Assembly (NCBI RefSeq): GCF_900312995.1 | Contig: NZ_ONZI01000002.1 | Span: 310,001 to 374,000 of the forward strand | Length of the DNA: 64,000 bases | Direction: 5' to 3' | Origin: Kushneria phyllosphaerae | GTDB lineage: Bacteria > Pseudomonadota > Gammaproteobacteria > Pseudomonadales > Halomonadaceae | Part shown: piece by piece, positions 26,667-36,303 of the stretch | How the letters are laid out: each line of letters begins with the position of its first letter | How positions within the stretch are numbered: position 1 is the stretch's first letter | The notes under the pieces: generated by a model | The model's input: the letters and a program-made list of their open reading frames with translations, nothing else | What the model was told of the DNA's origin: nothing | The model's database searches: none | Program-made: the position numbers and the translations under genes

Positions 26667-26683
26667 AAGTGTCGAGCGGGATC

Positions 26684-26719
26684 AAAAAAAGGGCCCCGCC
26701 AGAAGCGGGGCCCTTTTTT
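26684..26719. terminator. Bidirectional rho-independent terminator
   Basis: GGGCCCCGC (26691-26699) pairs with GCGGGGCCC (26705-26713); an A-run precedes and a T-run follows. It lies between the convergent RcnB-like gene and the OsmC-like gene and can serve both. Confidence 0.92.
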
Positions 26720-26753
26720 GATTCACCATCATCAGGCTACCGAACCTGAAACA

Positions 26754-27185
26754 TCAGCCTTCGAGCGTGGCCTCAAGCGTAATATCGGCATTAAGCAGAC
26801 GCGAGATCGGGCAACCTTCCTTGGCGTCGTTGGCGGCCTTTTCAAAGGCCTGCTGATCAGCACCTGGAATGCGGGCAACCGTTTTCAGCGCCACCTTGCT
26901 GACGTAAAAACCGCTGTCATCCTGATCCAGCGTTACGGTCGCTTCGGTCTTGATGCTTTCAGGCTCCAGATCCGACTGACCCAGAATCATGGACAGCGCC
27001 ATGGAGTAGCAGCTGGCATGTGCCGCGCCGATCAGTTCTTCCGGATTGGTGCCCGGCTGATCTTCAAAGCGGGTATTGAAACCATAGGGATTGTCCTTGA
27101 GCGCGCCACTTTCAGTGGAGACGACACCCTTGCCCCGCTTCAGGCTTCCCTTCCATTCGGCAGAACCTTGCTTCTGAATGGCCAT
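26754..27185 (-). CDS. OsmC family peroxiredoxin
   Basis: The 143-residue protein is OsmC-like: two redox cysteines, Cys59 in AAHASCYSMALS and Cys125 in KEGCPISRLL, reduce organic hydroperoxides. NPEELIGAAHASC is diagnostic for the family. In E. coli osmC is stress-inducible; here it lies 136 bases downstream of the thiol peroxidase gene on the same strand, making a small peroxide-defence pair. The subgroup (OsmC rather than Ohr) follows from the N-terminal KQGSAEWKGSLKRGKG, typical of OsmC. Confidence 0.93.
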   Translation of the reverse strand: MAIQKQGSAEWKGSLKRGKGVVSTESGALKDNPYGFNTRFEDQPGTNPEELIGAAHASCYSMALSMILGQSDLEPESIKTEATVTLDQDDSGFYVSKVALKTVARIPGADQQAFEKAANDAKEGCPISRLLNADITLEATLEG

Positions 27186-27321
27186 TACATGCCTCCCTGG
27201 TGCAAATAGTCTTCAAATGTTCCTGTATTCAGCTGGACACCTTGCACGGTTATCCGGCGGGATACTCTTCACAGGATAGTCAGTCCTGCCACACTGGCAA
27301 CTTCCTCACGGATGGGGATTG

Positions 27322-27822
27322 CTACAGGACCGATAGCGCAGCCTCATAGTCAGGCTCATTTTTGATCTGATCAACCAGTTCGCTGTGCAGGACCTGATTG
27401 TGTTCGTCCAGCACGATCACGGCGCGCGCGCAGAGCCCGCGCGGACGGCCGCTCTGAATATCCACGCCCCAGGCCTGAACGAATTCTGCATGATGGCGAA
27501 ACGTTGAAAGCATCAGCACGTTGTCCAGCCCTTCCGCGCCGCAAAAGCGACCGGCCGCAAAGGGGAGATCTGCCGAAACCACCAGTACCACCGTATTCTC
27601 CAGCCGTGACGCCTGCTCATTGAATTTGCGCGTGGAGGTAGCACAGGTACCGGTATCAATGCTGGGGACGATCGAAAGCACCTTGCGCTGTCCGGCAAAA
27701 TCCTCCAGAGAGACCTCATTCATCTCCCGGCCCGTCAGGGAAAACGACGGTGCCGTGTCACCCGGTGCGGGAAAATGGCCACCCACTTCAACGTGATCAT
27801 CGCCATAGCCTACTGTCGTCAT
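27322..27822 (-). CDS. tpx: Thiol peroxidase (Tpx)
   Basis: The 166-residue protein matches the atypical 2-Cys peroxiredoxin Tpx: peroxidatic Cys60 in [17 protein letters not shown] and resolving Cys94 in [13 protein letters not shown], the same spacing as E. coli Tpx (61 and 95). It reduces lipid and other hydroperoxides with thioredoxin. Position next to an OsmC-like gene, same direction, suggests shared oxidative-stress duty. Confidence 0.95.
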   Translation of the reverse strand: MTTVGYGDDHVEVGGHFPAPGDTAPSFSLTGREMNEVSLEDFAGQRKVLSIVPSIDTGTCATSTRKFNEQASRLENTVVLVVSADLPFAAGRFCGAEGLDNVLMLSTFRHHAEFVQAWGVDIQSGRPRGLCARAVIVLDEHNQVLHSELVDQIKNEPDYEAALSVL

Positions 27823-27893
27823 GAAAACACCTCGCTTGTGTGGTTGCCTTCGATACAGGCGTTTTGAAAAATGGATTCGAGTGGGGCGTTCGA

Positions 27894-28445
27894 CTACGCC
27901 TGCCAGGGCGTGAGCTGCCAGTGCTCATGCTCCGATCCCGGCGGCTGACACCACACGGGCGCGACATTGCCGATACGGGCACCATAAGGATGCCCCTGGG
28001 TCACGTTGCAGATCACTCGAAAGATGCCGGAATGCGCCACGACCAGCGGGCATTCAAAGCGTGTCAGCAGCTCATTGAGGCTATCCACCACCCGGCCCTG
28101 AAAGTCTGCCCAGGCCTCGCCCCCTTCCGGCGTCTCAAAATAGGGCATGGGGTCCTGAATGGTTGTTTTTTCCAGCTCGCCCCAGTGACGCTCTCGAAGC
28201 CCGGCGTAAAAGTTCAGCTCACTGTCAGGCAGCGCCAGGCGAGCCGTTTTGCGGGCCCGAAACATGGTGCTGACCGCCACATGGGACCAAGGCTGCTGAC
28301 CCAGCACGATGCCGACATCACGCGCCTGTGACTCACCCAACGGCGTCAGCGGTACATCCGGACTGCCGGCAATCAGATAGGCACGGTTGAAAAAGGTTTC
28401 GCCGTGGCGAAGAAAGACAAAGGGACGCGGTAATAACTCGCTCAT
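27894..28445 (-). CDS. Histidine phosphatase (phosphoglycerate-mutase-like)
   Basis: The 183-residue protein has the LRHGET box with catalytic His14, a conserved [11 protein letters not shown] second-arginine segment, [10 protein letters not shown] with the acidic proton donor, and [11 protein letters not shown] with the second catalytic histidine. This is the cofactor-independent phosphatase branch rather than glycolytic mutase. Relatives act on alpha-ribazole phosphate, sugar phosphates or phosphoproteins, so no substrate is assigned. An upstream TTG frame to 28460 exists; the ATG at 28445 begins where the family begins. Confidence 0.85.
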   Translation of the reverse strand: MSELLPRPFVFLRHGETFFNRAYLIAGSPDVPLTPLGESQARDVGIVLGQQPWSHVAVSTMFRARKTARLALPDSELNFYAGLRERHWGELEKTTIQDPMPYFETPEGGEAWADFQGRVVDSLNELLTRFECPLVVAHSGIFRVICNVTQGHPYGARIGNVAPVWCQPPGSEHEHWQLTPWQA

Positions 28446-28535
28446 TGAAAATTCCGGCATTGATCAGTCAGCGGATAATCCTTTCAGTGTACGCCTCGCA
28501 ACACGCAGGCGTTACCCTCTACGGACGTCCGCACA

Positions 28536-28560
28536 ATAAAACGGACCCCGCAGGGTCCGT
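28536..28560 (-). terminator. Rho-independent terminator of opgD
   Basis: ACGGACCC (28541-28548) pairs with GGGTCCGT (28553-28560), a perfect 8-bp stem; on the minus strand it is followed by TTTTATT. It lies 26 bases after the opgD stop. Confidence 0.85.
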
Positions 28561-28585
28561 TGCAATACGATCCATATAATCAGGC

Positions 28586-30262
28586 TCAGCCGTGACGGTC
28601 CCAGTTACGATCGGCCGGTGCCGGCGGCACGAACTGGTAAAGCCAGGTTTCGCTCAGCGTCTGATCGCCCAGGCGGAGATAGACCCGCAGCGTGACCGGG
28701 TCGGTCTGCTCGCTTTTGGGATACCAGTCAAACTGTGCCCGCCACATTTGAAGCGGACCGCCCAGTTTGGTCACCGAGACCACCTGCGTCTCACCGCTGG
28801 AGGCTGACAGGACCGCCTCCATTTTGGCATCGGCCGGCATGTCGTTGATGGGCGCGCCGCGAAAGTCGACCGCAAATCGTCGCGCCCAGGTTTCCGGTGA
28901 ATGCTCACCGGGAATCCAGCCATCACGTACCGCTCCCATACCACTCCAGGTCTTGTCGACCTGACCGACGGAAGGCCTGACAGGCGGACGCGGGCTCCAG
29001 TACAGGTTGTAGCTGTAGCTCAATTGCTGGCCGGCTTCGACCGGTTCAGCGGGCTGCCAGAAAGCAGCGATGTTATCGACCGTTTCCCCCATGGTCTGAA
29101 GCTCGATCAGCGTGATTGACCCTTTGCCCCAGTCGCTGGTCGGCTCGCACCACAGACTCGGACGCGCGTGGTAGTAGTTGACCACGTCGCGATAGTGCTC
29201 GAAGTCATGATCGTCCTGGACCAGCCCGAACCCACGCGGATTTTCATCTTCAAAGGTGTTGTACTGCAGGGCATCAGGGTTATACAGCGGCCGGCAGATC
29301 CACTCGCCGTCCCCGCTCCAGATCGACAGGCGGTCGGAGTCATGCACCTGAGGAATGATGGTATCGCGCCGTACCCGCTGGCTTGTCCCGTTGAGGAACA
29401 TGCTGGTCATCGGGGAAATGCCCAGACGCTCGATGCTCTTGCGCGGGTAGACATTGGCCTCTACGCCCATGACCACGCGCTCTGACTGACAGTCGATATC
29501 AAACTTGTACGCCCCGGTCGCGCTGGGAGAGTCCAGCAGGGCATACACGGTAAACCGGGCGCGGTTGGCCGGTGGCTCATCGAACCAGAAATGCGTGAAC
29601 ACCGGAAACTCTTCCTGGCCTTCTTCCGGCGGCATGGCGGTGTCGATGGCCAGACCGCGTGCCGACAGACCGAACTGATTGTTCTTGTCGATGGCACGGA
29701 AATAGCTTGCGCCCAGAAAGGAGACCACGTTGGCAAGCGCTGAAAAGTCCGGATTGCGGGATACCCGCCAGCCGGCAAAGCCCAGATCATGGCCCTTGAG
29801 CTGGTCAACATCGATCCCTGTCCCTTCATAGGTAAAGAGCTCGGGACGAAAATGGATTTCATAGGCCTTGTCTTCCACCACGCTGTACATGCGCACCGGC
29901 TGGTTGAACTGCATGCCGACGTGAAAGAACTGGGCCTGCACGGCCGAATTGCCGCGATCGGACCACAAGGCATGGCTCTGGTCGTACTGAATGGCCTGAT
30001 ATTCAAGCGGATCAAGGTTGTCGAGTGTGAGCGTCTCGGGCAGCTTCTCGGTGGTATCCTTGTACTCCGACTTTGCCATATCCCGGGCATGTGATTTGAG
30101 CCAGTCAAAATCGAAATCGGTGCCCTTGTCATCCAGCGCTACCTCGACCCCCTCGCCCGGGCCACGGTTGTTGTTGCCGCTGGCGCGTGCCATCAGGGAT
30201 TTGGTCGACATGCCAAGCGCAGACAGCGCCGCAGATGCCTTGAGTAGAGTTCTTCGATCCAT
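28586..30262 (-). CDS. opgD: Glucan biosynthesis protein D (OpgD/MdoD), Tat-exported
   Basis: The 558-residue periplasmic protein shapes osmoregulated periplasmic glucans. The N-terminus is a Tat signal (DRRTLLKASAALSALGM), as in E. coli OpgD, rather than the Sec signal of OpgG. Family segments include EYQAIQYDQSHALWSD, FRPELFTYEG, SYFRAIDKNNQFGLSARGLA, EFPVFTHFW and RRDTIIPQVHDSDRLSIW. The start at 30262 has AGGAAAG eight bases upstream. No opgGH operon adjoins. It is an isolated gene with its own terminator. Confidence 0.94.
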   Translation of the reverse strand: MDRRTLLKASAALSALGMSTKSLMARASGNNNRGPGEGVEVALDDKGTDFDFDWLKSHARDMAKSEYKDTTEKLPETLTLDNLDPLEYQAIQYDQSHALWSDRGNSAVQAQFFHVGMQFNQPVRMYSVVEDKAYEIHFRPELFTYEGTGIDVDQLKGHDLGFAGWRVSRNPDFSALANVVSFLGASYFRAIDKNNQFGLSARGLAIDTAMPPEEGQEEFPVFTHFWFDEPPANRARFTVYALLDSPSATGAYKFDIDCQSERVVMGVEANVYPRKSIERLGISPMTSMFLNGTSQRVRRDTIIPQVHDSDRLSIWSGDGEWICRPLYNPDALQYNTFEDENPRGFGLVQDDHDFEHYRDVVNYYHARPSLWCEPTSDWGKGSITLIELQTMGETVDNIAAFWQPAEPVEAGQQLSYSYNLYWSPRPPVRPSVGQVDKTWSGMGAVRDGWIPGEHSPETWARRFAVDFRGAPINDMPADAKMEAVLSASSGETQVVSVTKLGGPLQMWRAQFDWYPKSEQTDPVTLRVYLRLGDQTLSETWLYQFVPPAPADRNWDRHG

Positions 30263-30711
30263 GGACAAGACTTTCCTTTTGAGACGATACGACCCTGCCC
30301 GAGCCGCCATCCAGTATTGAGTTGATACAGGGTCAATCCATCATGAGGCTTTTGGATGACCCATGGTTAACCAGAATCGACCATCGCACGCACTGGCAGT
30401 TCCCTGCGCCTGCGTAAAACATGGTGACACCGTGTCAGCGGCGATCCCCTGTTTCACCTTCTGTGCAGACAGCCCAGCCTTCATAGAAGCACATATCTTC
30501 GACCCTGCGATGGGCAGAAATATACCCGTATTGATCGGTCGTTCCTATTATGTCGAGCTTGAGACGCTAAAGCGTGACACACCACTTTCACGATCACACC
30601 CGGGCTGACCCTGTCCTTACATTTTGAGACCCTCATCATTTCTCAAATTGCTCGATCACCCCGGCGTGATCCCGATACCCTTGGCCATCTCTTACGTGAC
30701 GGTAGTGCCTG
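30263..30711. promoter_or_regulatory. 449-base gap between divergent opgD and sbcD, with a palindrome
   Basis: No convincing gene: an 81-codon frame at 30363-30608 has no ribosome site or family resemblance. TGACACCGTGTCA (30425-30437) is a perfect 13-bp palindrome, and a lone TGACAC half recurs at 30575-30580. It lies 163 bases before opgD and 275 before sbcD. Which gene it serves and which protein binds are unknown. Confidence 0.4.
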
Positions 30712-32010
30712 ATGAAACTGATCCATACCGCTGACTGGCATCTCGGCCAGCGCTTTCACGGCCAGTCGCGCCACAATGAGCACCGCGACTTTCTTGACTG
30801 GCTGGTGGCGACGCTTGACGAGCGACAGCCCGATGCCCTGCTGATCGCCGGTGACATCTTTGATGTCATCAACCCTTCCATCGCGGCCCAGTCCCTGCTG
30901 TATGACTTTTTGATCAAGGCTCATGAGCACCTGCCTCAGTTGACCATCGTCATGATCGCCGGCAACCATGACAGCGGCACACGCGTCGAGCTGCCCGCCC
31001 CGCTCCTGCGCCGCCTGAACACTCATGCGCTGGGACGCATCCTCTGGCATGACAGCGGTGAGCCCGACGTGGATCGCCTGATCGTCCCCCTGCCGGACCG
31101 ACACGGCTTGATACGCGCCTGGTGTCTGGCCCTGCCCTTTCTGCGCCCGGCTGAAGTGACCGGCGGCCCTGCCGAGGCGGCCTCAACCGACACCCCGCAG
31201 GCCCCGGCGTCAGAGGCCAGAACGGCCGGTGACAGCTACGTCCGCGGCATGGTGCGTGTTCATGAAGCGCTGTTTGAAGCCGGCATTCAAAAGCGCGCAC
31301 CGGGTCAGGCGCTGATCGCCATGAGTCATGCCCATCTTCACGGGGCCAGCGTGTCTGAACACAGCGAACGCCCCATCGTGATCGGCGGTGAAGAGTCGCT
31401 CTCGGCGGCGCTTTTCCCGCCCGAGGTGGCCTATGTCGCCCTCGGGCATCTGCACAAGCCCCAGCGGGTGGGCAGTGACCATATCCGCTATAGCGGCTCG
31501 CCGCTGGCGATGGATTTCTCCGAGACCCACTACCCGCATCAGGTGCTTGAAGTCATCCTCGAGGGCGAGCACGTCAGTGAGGTGACATCGCTGCCCATCC
31601 CCCGCAGCGTTGCCATGCACCGAGTCGGGCCCTTATCACTGGATGATGTGCTCGACGCGCTGGCAAGCGCCGATTTTCCGGACGACACGCAGACTGGTCT
31701 GCCGCGCGAGCAGTGGCCCTGGCTGGATGTGCGCGTGATTCTGGATGCCCCCCGGGTCGATCTTCGCCCTCTTGTCGAGCAGGCCCTCAAGGGCAAGGCC
31801 GTGCGCCTGGTCAGCATCACGACCCGAATGGCGCGCGCTTCGACGCCGGAGCACACAGGCGAATCACTGGACGCACTGGGGCCGGCAGAGCTTTTCGCCC
31901 GCACCTGGGCCAGAGAATTTGGCGATGCCCCACCCGATGAGGTCATGCAGGATGTTCAGGCACTGCTGCAGACGCTGCATGACGATGAATCGTCCGAGGA
32001 CACCCCATGA
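30712..32010 (+). CDS. sbcD: Exonuclease subunit SbcD (Mre11-like)
   Basis: The 432-residue nuclease subunit of SbcCD cuts hairpins and protein-blocked DNA ends. Manganese-site motifs are intact: HTADWHLGQRF (Asp8, His10), IAGDIFD, IAGNHDS and later ALGHLHKPQRV. A SbcD C-terminal domain follows. The product is somewhat longer than E. coli SbcD (400), mainly through an Ala/Pro-rich insert near residues 155-175. Its stop overlaps the sbcC start (ATGA at 32007), giving translational coupling. A standard two-gene operon. Confidence 0.95.
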   Translation: MKLIHTADWHLGQRFHGQSRHNEHRDFLDWLVATLDERQPDALLIAGDIFDVINPSIAAQSLLYDFLIKAHEHLPQLTIVMIAGNHDSGTRVELPAPLLRRLNTHALGRILWHDSGEPDVDRLIVPLPDRHGLIRAWCLALPFLRPAEVTGGPAEAASTDTPQAPASEARTAGDSYVRGMVRVHEALFEAGIQKRAPGQALIAMSHAHLHGASVSEHSERPIVIGGEESLSAALFPPEVAYVALGHLHKPQRVGSDHIRYSGSPLAMDFSETHYPHQVLEVILEGEHVSEVTSLPIPRSVAMHRVGPLSLDDVLDALASADFPDDTQTGLPREQWPWLDVRVILDAPRVDLRPLVEQALKGKAVRLVSITTRMARASTPEHTGESLDALGPAELFARTWAREFGDAPPDEVMQDVQALLQTLHDDESSEDTP

Positions 32011-35000
32011 GAATTCTGGCCCTTCGCCTTCATAACATCGCCTCGCTGAGCGGCCCGCACACCATCGACTTCACCGCCAGTCCGCTCGACAGCGCTGGCC
32101 TTTTTGCCATTACCGGCCCTACCGGCGCCGGCAAGAGCACGCTGCTGGATGCCCTGTGCCTGGCGCTTTATGGCAGCACACCCCGCCTGCGCGGCGCGCC
32201 CGGCCGGGACTCCGTCTCCCCGGATGTCGGGGAGGAAACCCTGACCACTGCCGACCCGCGGACCCTGCTGCGCAGAGGTGAAAACAGCGGTTATGCCGAG
32301 GTCGATTTTCGCGGCCGGGATGGCGCGCACTATCGCGCCTGCTGGCGAGTGCGACGCGCCCGCCACAAGGCGGATGGCAAGCTTCAGGGCGTTGAGCAGA
32401 GCCTGATATCACTACCGGATGAGCGGGTCATCACCTCGCAAAAACGAGAGTTCGATCGTCTGCTGCCGCAGCACCTTGGCCTGAGTTTCGAGCAGTTCAC
32501 CAGAGCGGTACTGCTGGCGCAAAGCGAGTTCAGTACCTTTTTAAAAGCCGACGACAACCAGCGCAGCGAATTGCTGGAGAAGCTGACCGACACCGACATC
32601 TACTCGCGCCTCTCGATCGCCGCCTTTCAACGCACCCGCGACAGTGAACGCGAGGTCGCCGCACTGGAGGTGCAGCTTGGGCATCAAACGCCGGCCGACC
32701 CCGAAGCGCGCCAAGCGCTTGAGCAGCATGCCACCGAGACGCTGGCACAGCTTCAGAAGCTTCAGACACAACAGCAGGCGCTTGAACGCGAACAGGCATG
32801 GCTGGCCACCGATGAACGCCTTGAATCGCACTGGCACAGCGCCTGCCAGGCGCATGAAGACGCCCTGAGCGCACAACAGGCACAGACCGGCCAGCGCCAG
32901 TGGCTGGCCCGGCTCGAGGCGCTGGCCCCCGCGCGGCATCTGTTTGTGCAGCACGAGGCGCTGACGACCTCGATCAAGACCCTTGAAGACCGCCTGGGGA
33001 CAGCGCGCGAGCATCTCGCCGCCGCCAGCCGCCAGCGCGATGACATGGTCAGCCAGCAGGAAGCACATCGAGCGCATCTGGAGACAAGCCGCCAGAAGCA
33101 CCGACAGCAGCAGCCTCTGCTGGCCCAGTGCGCCCTGGATGAACAGCGATATCAGGATCTGCATCAGCGTGTCCTGCACACCGAGCAGCAGCTTGGAGAA
33201 CACCGACAGACCCTGTCGGATCAGGAGAAAGCGCTTGCCAACTGCCGACACAGGGAGCACCAGCAGCGAGTGTCCCTGCAGGAACTGGATGCACGGCTCA
33301 AGCAACTGACCGAAGGCGCCCCCTCCTTTACGCAGTGGCGCGAAGCCACTCAGAACCAGCTGGATCAGTACCGGCAAAAGCGTCAGGCGCTGCGCGACCT
33401 GAAACATGCCCACGACCACTGGCATCAGCTGGAGCAGCGCTTTCAGGCCCTGGAGACCCACCAGACCACCGATCGCCAGACCCTTGAAACGCTGCGCGAG
33501 GAAGGCACGCAAACCCGTACGGCGCTTGACCGGCAAAGAATCACCCTTGAGCAGCTCGAGAAAAGCATTGCGAGCCTGCGCGCTGCCCGCAGCGACAGCG
33601 TTTTTGCCATGCGTGAAGGGCTTGAAGCCGACACGGCTTGCCCGGTGTGCGGCAGCCATGATCACCCTTACACCCGTCACCCGCCGCCTCAACCAGCCCA
33701 TGACATGCTGGTGGCGACCGAGCGCGAAGAGCAGCGCCAGCTTGATGATGCCCGTCAGGCGCGCGACCGCCTGGACCAGCGTTGCGCCGAGCTTAGAGGC
33801 CGCTACAGTGAACTCCAGAGCCAGATCACGCAGCGGGATGAAGCGCTTGATGCCCTCAACGCCCAGCGACACGAAGCGCGCCAGCGCCTTGATGCCTGTG
33901 CAGAGAGCAAGGCCATGCTGGAAGTCGATCCGGAAGGTCGTCACGCGTGGCTCGAGCGTCGCCTGGCCCACATTACGACTGCCCACGATCAGGCCTGCGA
34001 GCATCTGGCACACTTTGACCGGGATCATCAGACCAGAGCGCCGCTTCAGGAGCAGCTGCATGGCCTTGAAGTCGAAGCCGTACGCCTTGAGGCTGGCGTC
34101 ACGTATACCCATGAGCAGATTCAGACACTGGACGCCGCCTGCGCCCCGCTGAACCACGAGCGCGAGACGCTGGCCAAAACACTGAAAACACAGCTCGGCC
34201 ATTATCCGGACGTCCATCGCTGGCGGGAGGCGCTCGATCATGAGCTTGAGACTCGTGAGCAACAGCTGGCCGCCACCCAAAAGCAACGAGAGGCCTGTGA
34301 CGCGCAGTGCCAGAAGCGCCATCAGGAGGTTGTGCAGCTGCAACAGCAGCATGATGACCAGGCGCTTGCCCACCAGACGCTTTCAGAGGAGATGGCGCAG
34401 TGGCGCAAGGCACACCCCGATATCAGTGATGACACTCTGGCAGCGCTTCTGGCCGTGACAAGCGATCAGCATCAGGCGCTTGCCCGCGATATGTCGGCCA
34501 TGGATCAGCGCCTCAACGATGCGCATCTATTGGCTCAGGAACGTCTGGAGGTGCTTGTGCATCATCGTCAGCACTACAGTGAACATGCCCTGTCGGCGCA
34601 GAATGCCCTTCCCGAACAGGACGCGTCGCGCACTCTAAAGGTATGGCGTGATGAGCGACTTGCTGAAATTGGCCGGCATCAGTCGGATCTTGAAACCCAT
34701 CTCCCCCAGGCTCAGCGCTTGCGCGATGACGCTGACCATGCCCTGCGCCATGATGATCACTGTCGTGCCCAGGCCCGCGAGATCGAACAGGCTCTGGAGC
34801 AGCATCGACGTGAAGTGACGCGCTGGGGCCGCATTTCAGGACTGATCGGTGCCGCCGACGGCAAGAGGTTTCGTCGCATTGCTCAGGGCTGGAACCTGGA
34901 GCGGCTGATCGAACATGCCAACATCCATCTCCAAAGCCTCGCGCGGCGCTATCGACTGGCGCGTGGCGGCAGCGAGCTGGGGCTTCTGGTCATTGATACC

Positions 35001-35315
35001 GACATGGGCGATGAGCGACGCTCGGTGCATTCGCTGTCTGGCGGGGAAACCTTTCTGGTCTCGCTGGCGCTGGCACTGGCGCTGGCCTCGATGGCGTCTT
35101 CCGAGCTTCAGATCGAAACCCTGTTCATCGATGAAGGCTTTGGCAGCCTCGACCCCCAGTCACTGTCCCAGGCCATGGATGCCCTCGACGCGCTGCAATC
35201 GCTGGGCCGTCGGGTGGGCGTCATTTCACACGTTCAGGACATGCATGAGCGCATACCGGTGCAGATCAGGGTGGCACCGCGAGGCAACGGCCAGAGTGAC
35301 ATCACCCTGAGCTGA
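32007..35315 (+). CDS. sbcC: Exonuclease subunit SbcC (Rad50-like SMC ATPase)
   Basis: The 1102-residue partner of SbcD has Walker A GPTGAGKST at 37-45, long heptad coiled coils on both sides of a zinc hook (Cys545-Pro-Val-Cys548), then the ABC signature SLSGGETFLVSLALALALA and Walker B LFIDEGFGSLD near the C-terminus. It is slightly longer than E. coli SbcC (1048). It hydrolyses ATP to position SbcD on DNA ends and hairpins. The coil regions are very rich in Gln, Arg and His. A bidirectional terminator follows. Confidence 0.96.
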   Translation: MRILALRLHNIASLSGPHTIDFTASPLDSAGLFAITGPTGAGKSTLLDALCLALYGSTPRLRGAPGRDSVSPDVGEETLTTADPRTLLRRGENSGYAEVDFRGRDGAHYRACWRVRRARHKADGKLQGVEQSLISLPDERVITSQKREFDRLLPQHLGLSFEQFTRAVLLAQSEFSTFLKADDNQRSELLEKLTDTDIYSRLSIAAFQRTRDSEREVAALEVQLGHQTPADPEARQALEQHATETLAQLQKLQTQQQALEREQAWLATDERLESHWHSACQAHEDALSAQQAQTGQRQWLARLEALAPARHLFVQHEALTTSIKTLEDRLGTAREHLAAASRQRDDMVSQQEAHRAHLETSRQKHRQQQPLLAQCALDEQRYQDLHQRVLHTEQQLGEHRQTLSDQEKALANCRHREHQQRVSLQELDARLKQLTEGAPSFTQWREATQNQLDQYRQKRQALRDLKHAHDHWHQLEQRFQALETHQTTDRQTLETLREEGTQTRTALDRQRITLEQLEKSIASLRAARSDSVFAMREGLEADTACPVCGSHDHPYTRHPPPQPAHDMLVATEREEQRQLDDARQARDRLDQRCAELRGRYSELQSQITQRDEALDALNAQRHEARQRLDACAESKAMLEVDPEGRHAWLERRLAHITTAHDQACEHLAHFDRDHQTRAPLQEQLHGLEVEAVRLEAGVTYTHEQIQTLDAACAPLNHERETLAKTLKTQLGHYPDVHRWREALDHELETREQQLAATQKQREACDAQCQKRHQEVVQLQQQHDDQALAHQTLSEEMAQWRKAHPDISDDTLAALLAVTSDQHQALARDMSAMDQRLNDAHLLAQERLEVLVHHRQHYSEHALSAQNALPEQDASRTLKVWRDERLAEIGRHQSDLETHLPQAQRLRDDADHALRHDDHCRAQAREIEQALEQHRREVTRWGRISGLIGAADGKRFRRIAQGWNLERLIEHANIHLQSLARRYRLARGGSELGLLVIDTDMGDERRSVHSLSGGETFLVSLALALALASMASSELQIETLFIDEGFGSLDPQSLSQAMDALDALQSLGRRVGVISHVQDMHERIPVQIRVAPRGNGQSDITLS

Positions 35316-35347
35316 GCGGCTCAACGCTCCCTTTTCTTCCAGCCACG

Positions 35348-35376
35348 AAAAAGGGCCTCCGTAGAGGCCCTTTTTT
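35348..35376. terminator. Bidirectional terminator between sbcC and a membrane-protein gene
   Basis: GGGCCTC / GAGGCCC (35353-35359 and 35364-35370) with a 4-base loop, A-run before and six T after. It serves convergent sbcC and the 35406-35984 gene. Confidence 0.9.
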
Positions 35377-35405
35377 ACATCGAGCACTTTCACATCGAGC
35401 ACGGT

Positions 35406-35984
35406 TTATATCGCAAGCCAAGCAGCCAGTACCAGAATCGCCAGCAGGCCCACATACAGCGCCACCCGGATCAGCGGCTTGAACTCAAGGGCCGGAATGC
35501 TGACCAGCGACAGACGCGAGAATCTCAGCAGACACCAGATCACGCCCAGCACCACCAGAATAACGATGAAAAACGGCAGGCTGATGCCAATGAAAAGTGC
35601 CTGCCACTGCGGCACTGTATTGACCGCACCCGGGCTCAACATCAAAAAGAGCGTACCGCCGAGTGCAAAAAGACCGATATCAAAGGTCGTGCTCAGAAGA
35701 CGCGTGCCGATCACTTTCAGGGATCTCGTCACCGGATTATCACGCATCAGATCACGTGCCATGAAAGCAATAACGGCGAAAAACAGCGAGACCAACCCCA
35801 GAGCACTCCAGTAGGAGGAAAAGCCGACGCCTTCAGCCGTGCTACTGCCGGTGGAAATGCCGGTCATCGCTGCACTGCCCTCCCCGCCATTGAGCTGGTG
35901 CTGCATCAGCCACTGAGCCAGACCACCGATCAGGATCCATAAAACGATGGTAAAAAAGAAATCGCCAATACCTTTTTTCTGCAT
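35406..35984 (-). CDS. Inner-membrane protein of unknown function
   Basis: The 192-residue product has about five hydrophobic segments (near residues 9-27, 57-75, 101-118, 127-150 and 170-192) joined by a Gly/Ser-rich first loop (about 32-52). No catalytic or transport motif is visible and I do not recognise a family. ATG at 35984 is preferred because AGGA lies ten bases upstream; the frame continues to 36122 without ribosome sites. It is divergent from the exported hydrolase gene. Confidence 0.72.
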   Translation of the reverse strand: MQKKGIGDFFFTIVLWILIGGLAQWLMQHQLNGGEGSAAMTGISTGSSTAEGVGFSSYWSALGLVSLFFAVIAFMARDLMRDNPVTRSLKVIGTRLLSTTFDIGLFALGGTLFLMLSPGAVNTVPQWQALFIGISLPFFIVILVVLGVIWCLLRFSRLSLVSIPALEFKPLIRVALYVGLLAILVLAAWLAI

Positions 35985-36303
35985 GGACAGGGGTCCTTTC
36001 ATTGCGATGGGCGTAGTGGGTTCAGGGGTCATATCATGGCAAACAAACGAACACTTCGACAGCGCCGCGTGCCGACCATGCCGGGATACAGGGCCTGCAT
36101 GTCGCCTGTAGTGAAGGATCATGACAGGTCAAATCCTCCAGGGCCGTGCCCGACCGTGCGCTACGGGTCTTGAGGGGAGCTTAAAATATCGTGTTGGTTT
36201 CTTGGCGAGCGGTCATTTTTTGCCAGACTGGAGAGCGCCATCCAACGATCAATGTCTTCACTCCCATGGCATCGCCCCACGATGTCTGGCAAGGAAATAT
36301 GTC
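35985..36303. other. 319-base divergent gap, nothing recognised
   Basis: Between a membrane-protein gene and the exported alpha/beta hydrolase gene. The hydrolase frame stays open through it, but without ribosome site or family similarity. It must hold both promoters; I see no confident -35/-10 pair or palindrome. Confidence 0.4.

Noticed and set aside
30363..30608. An 81-codon frame in the opgD-sbcD gap
   Set aside because: No Shine-Dalgarno, odd composition and no family resemblance; treated as chance.
32541..34373. A 610-codon open frame antisense to sbcC
   Set aside because: It lies wholly within a strongly conserved SbcC gene; GC-rich coiled-coil coding sequence readily leaves long antisense frames. 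No ribosome site or family likeness.
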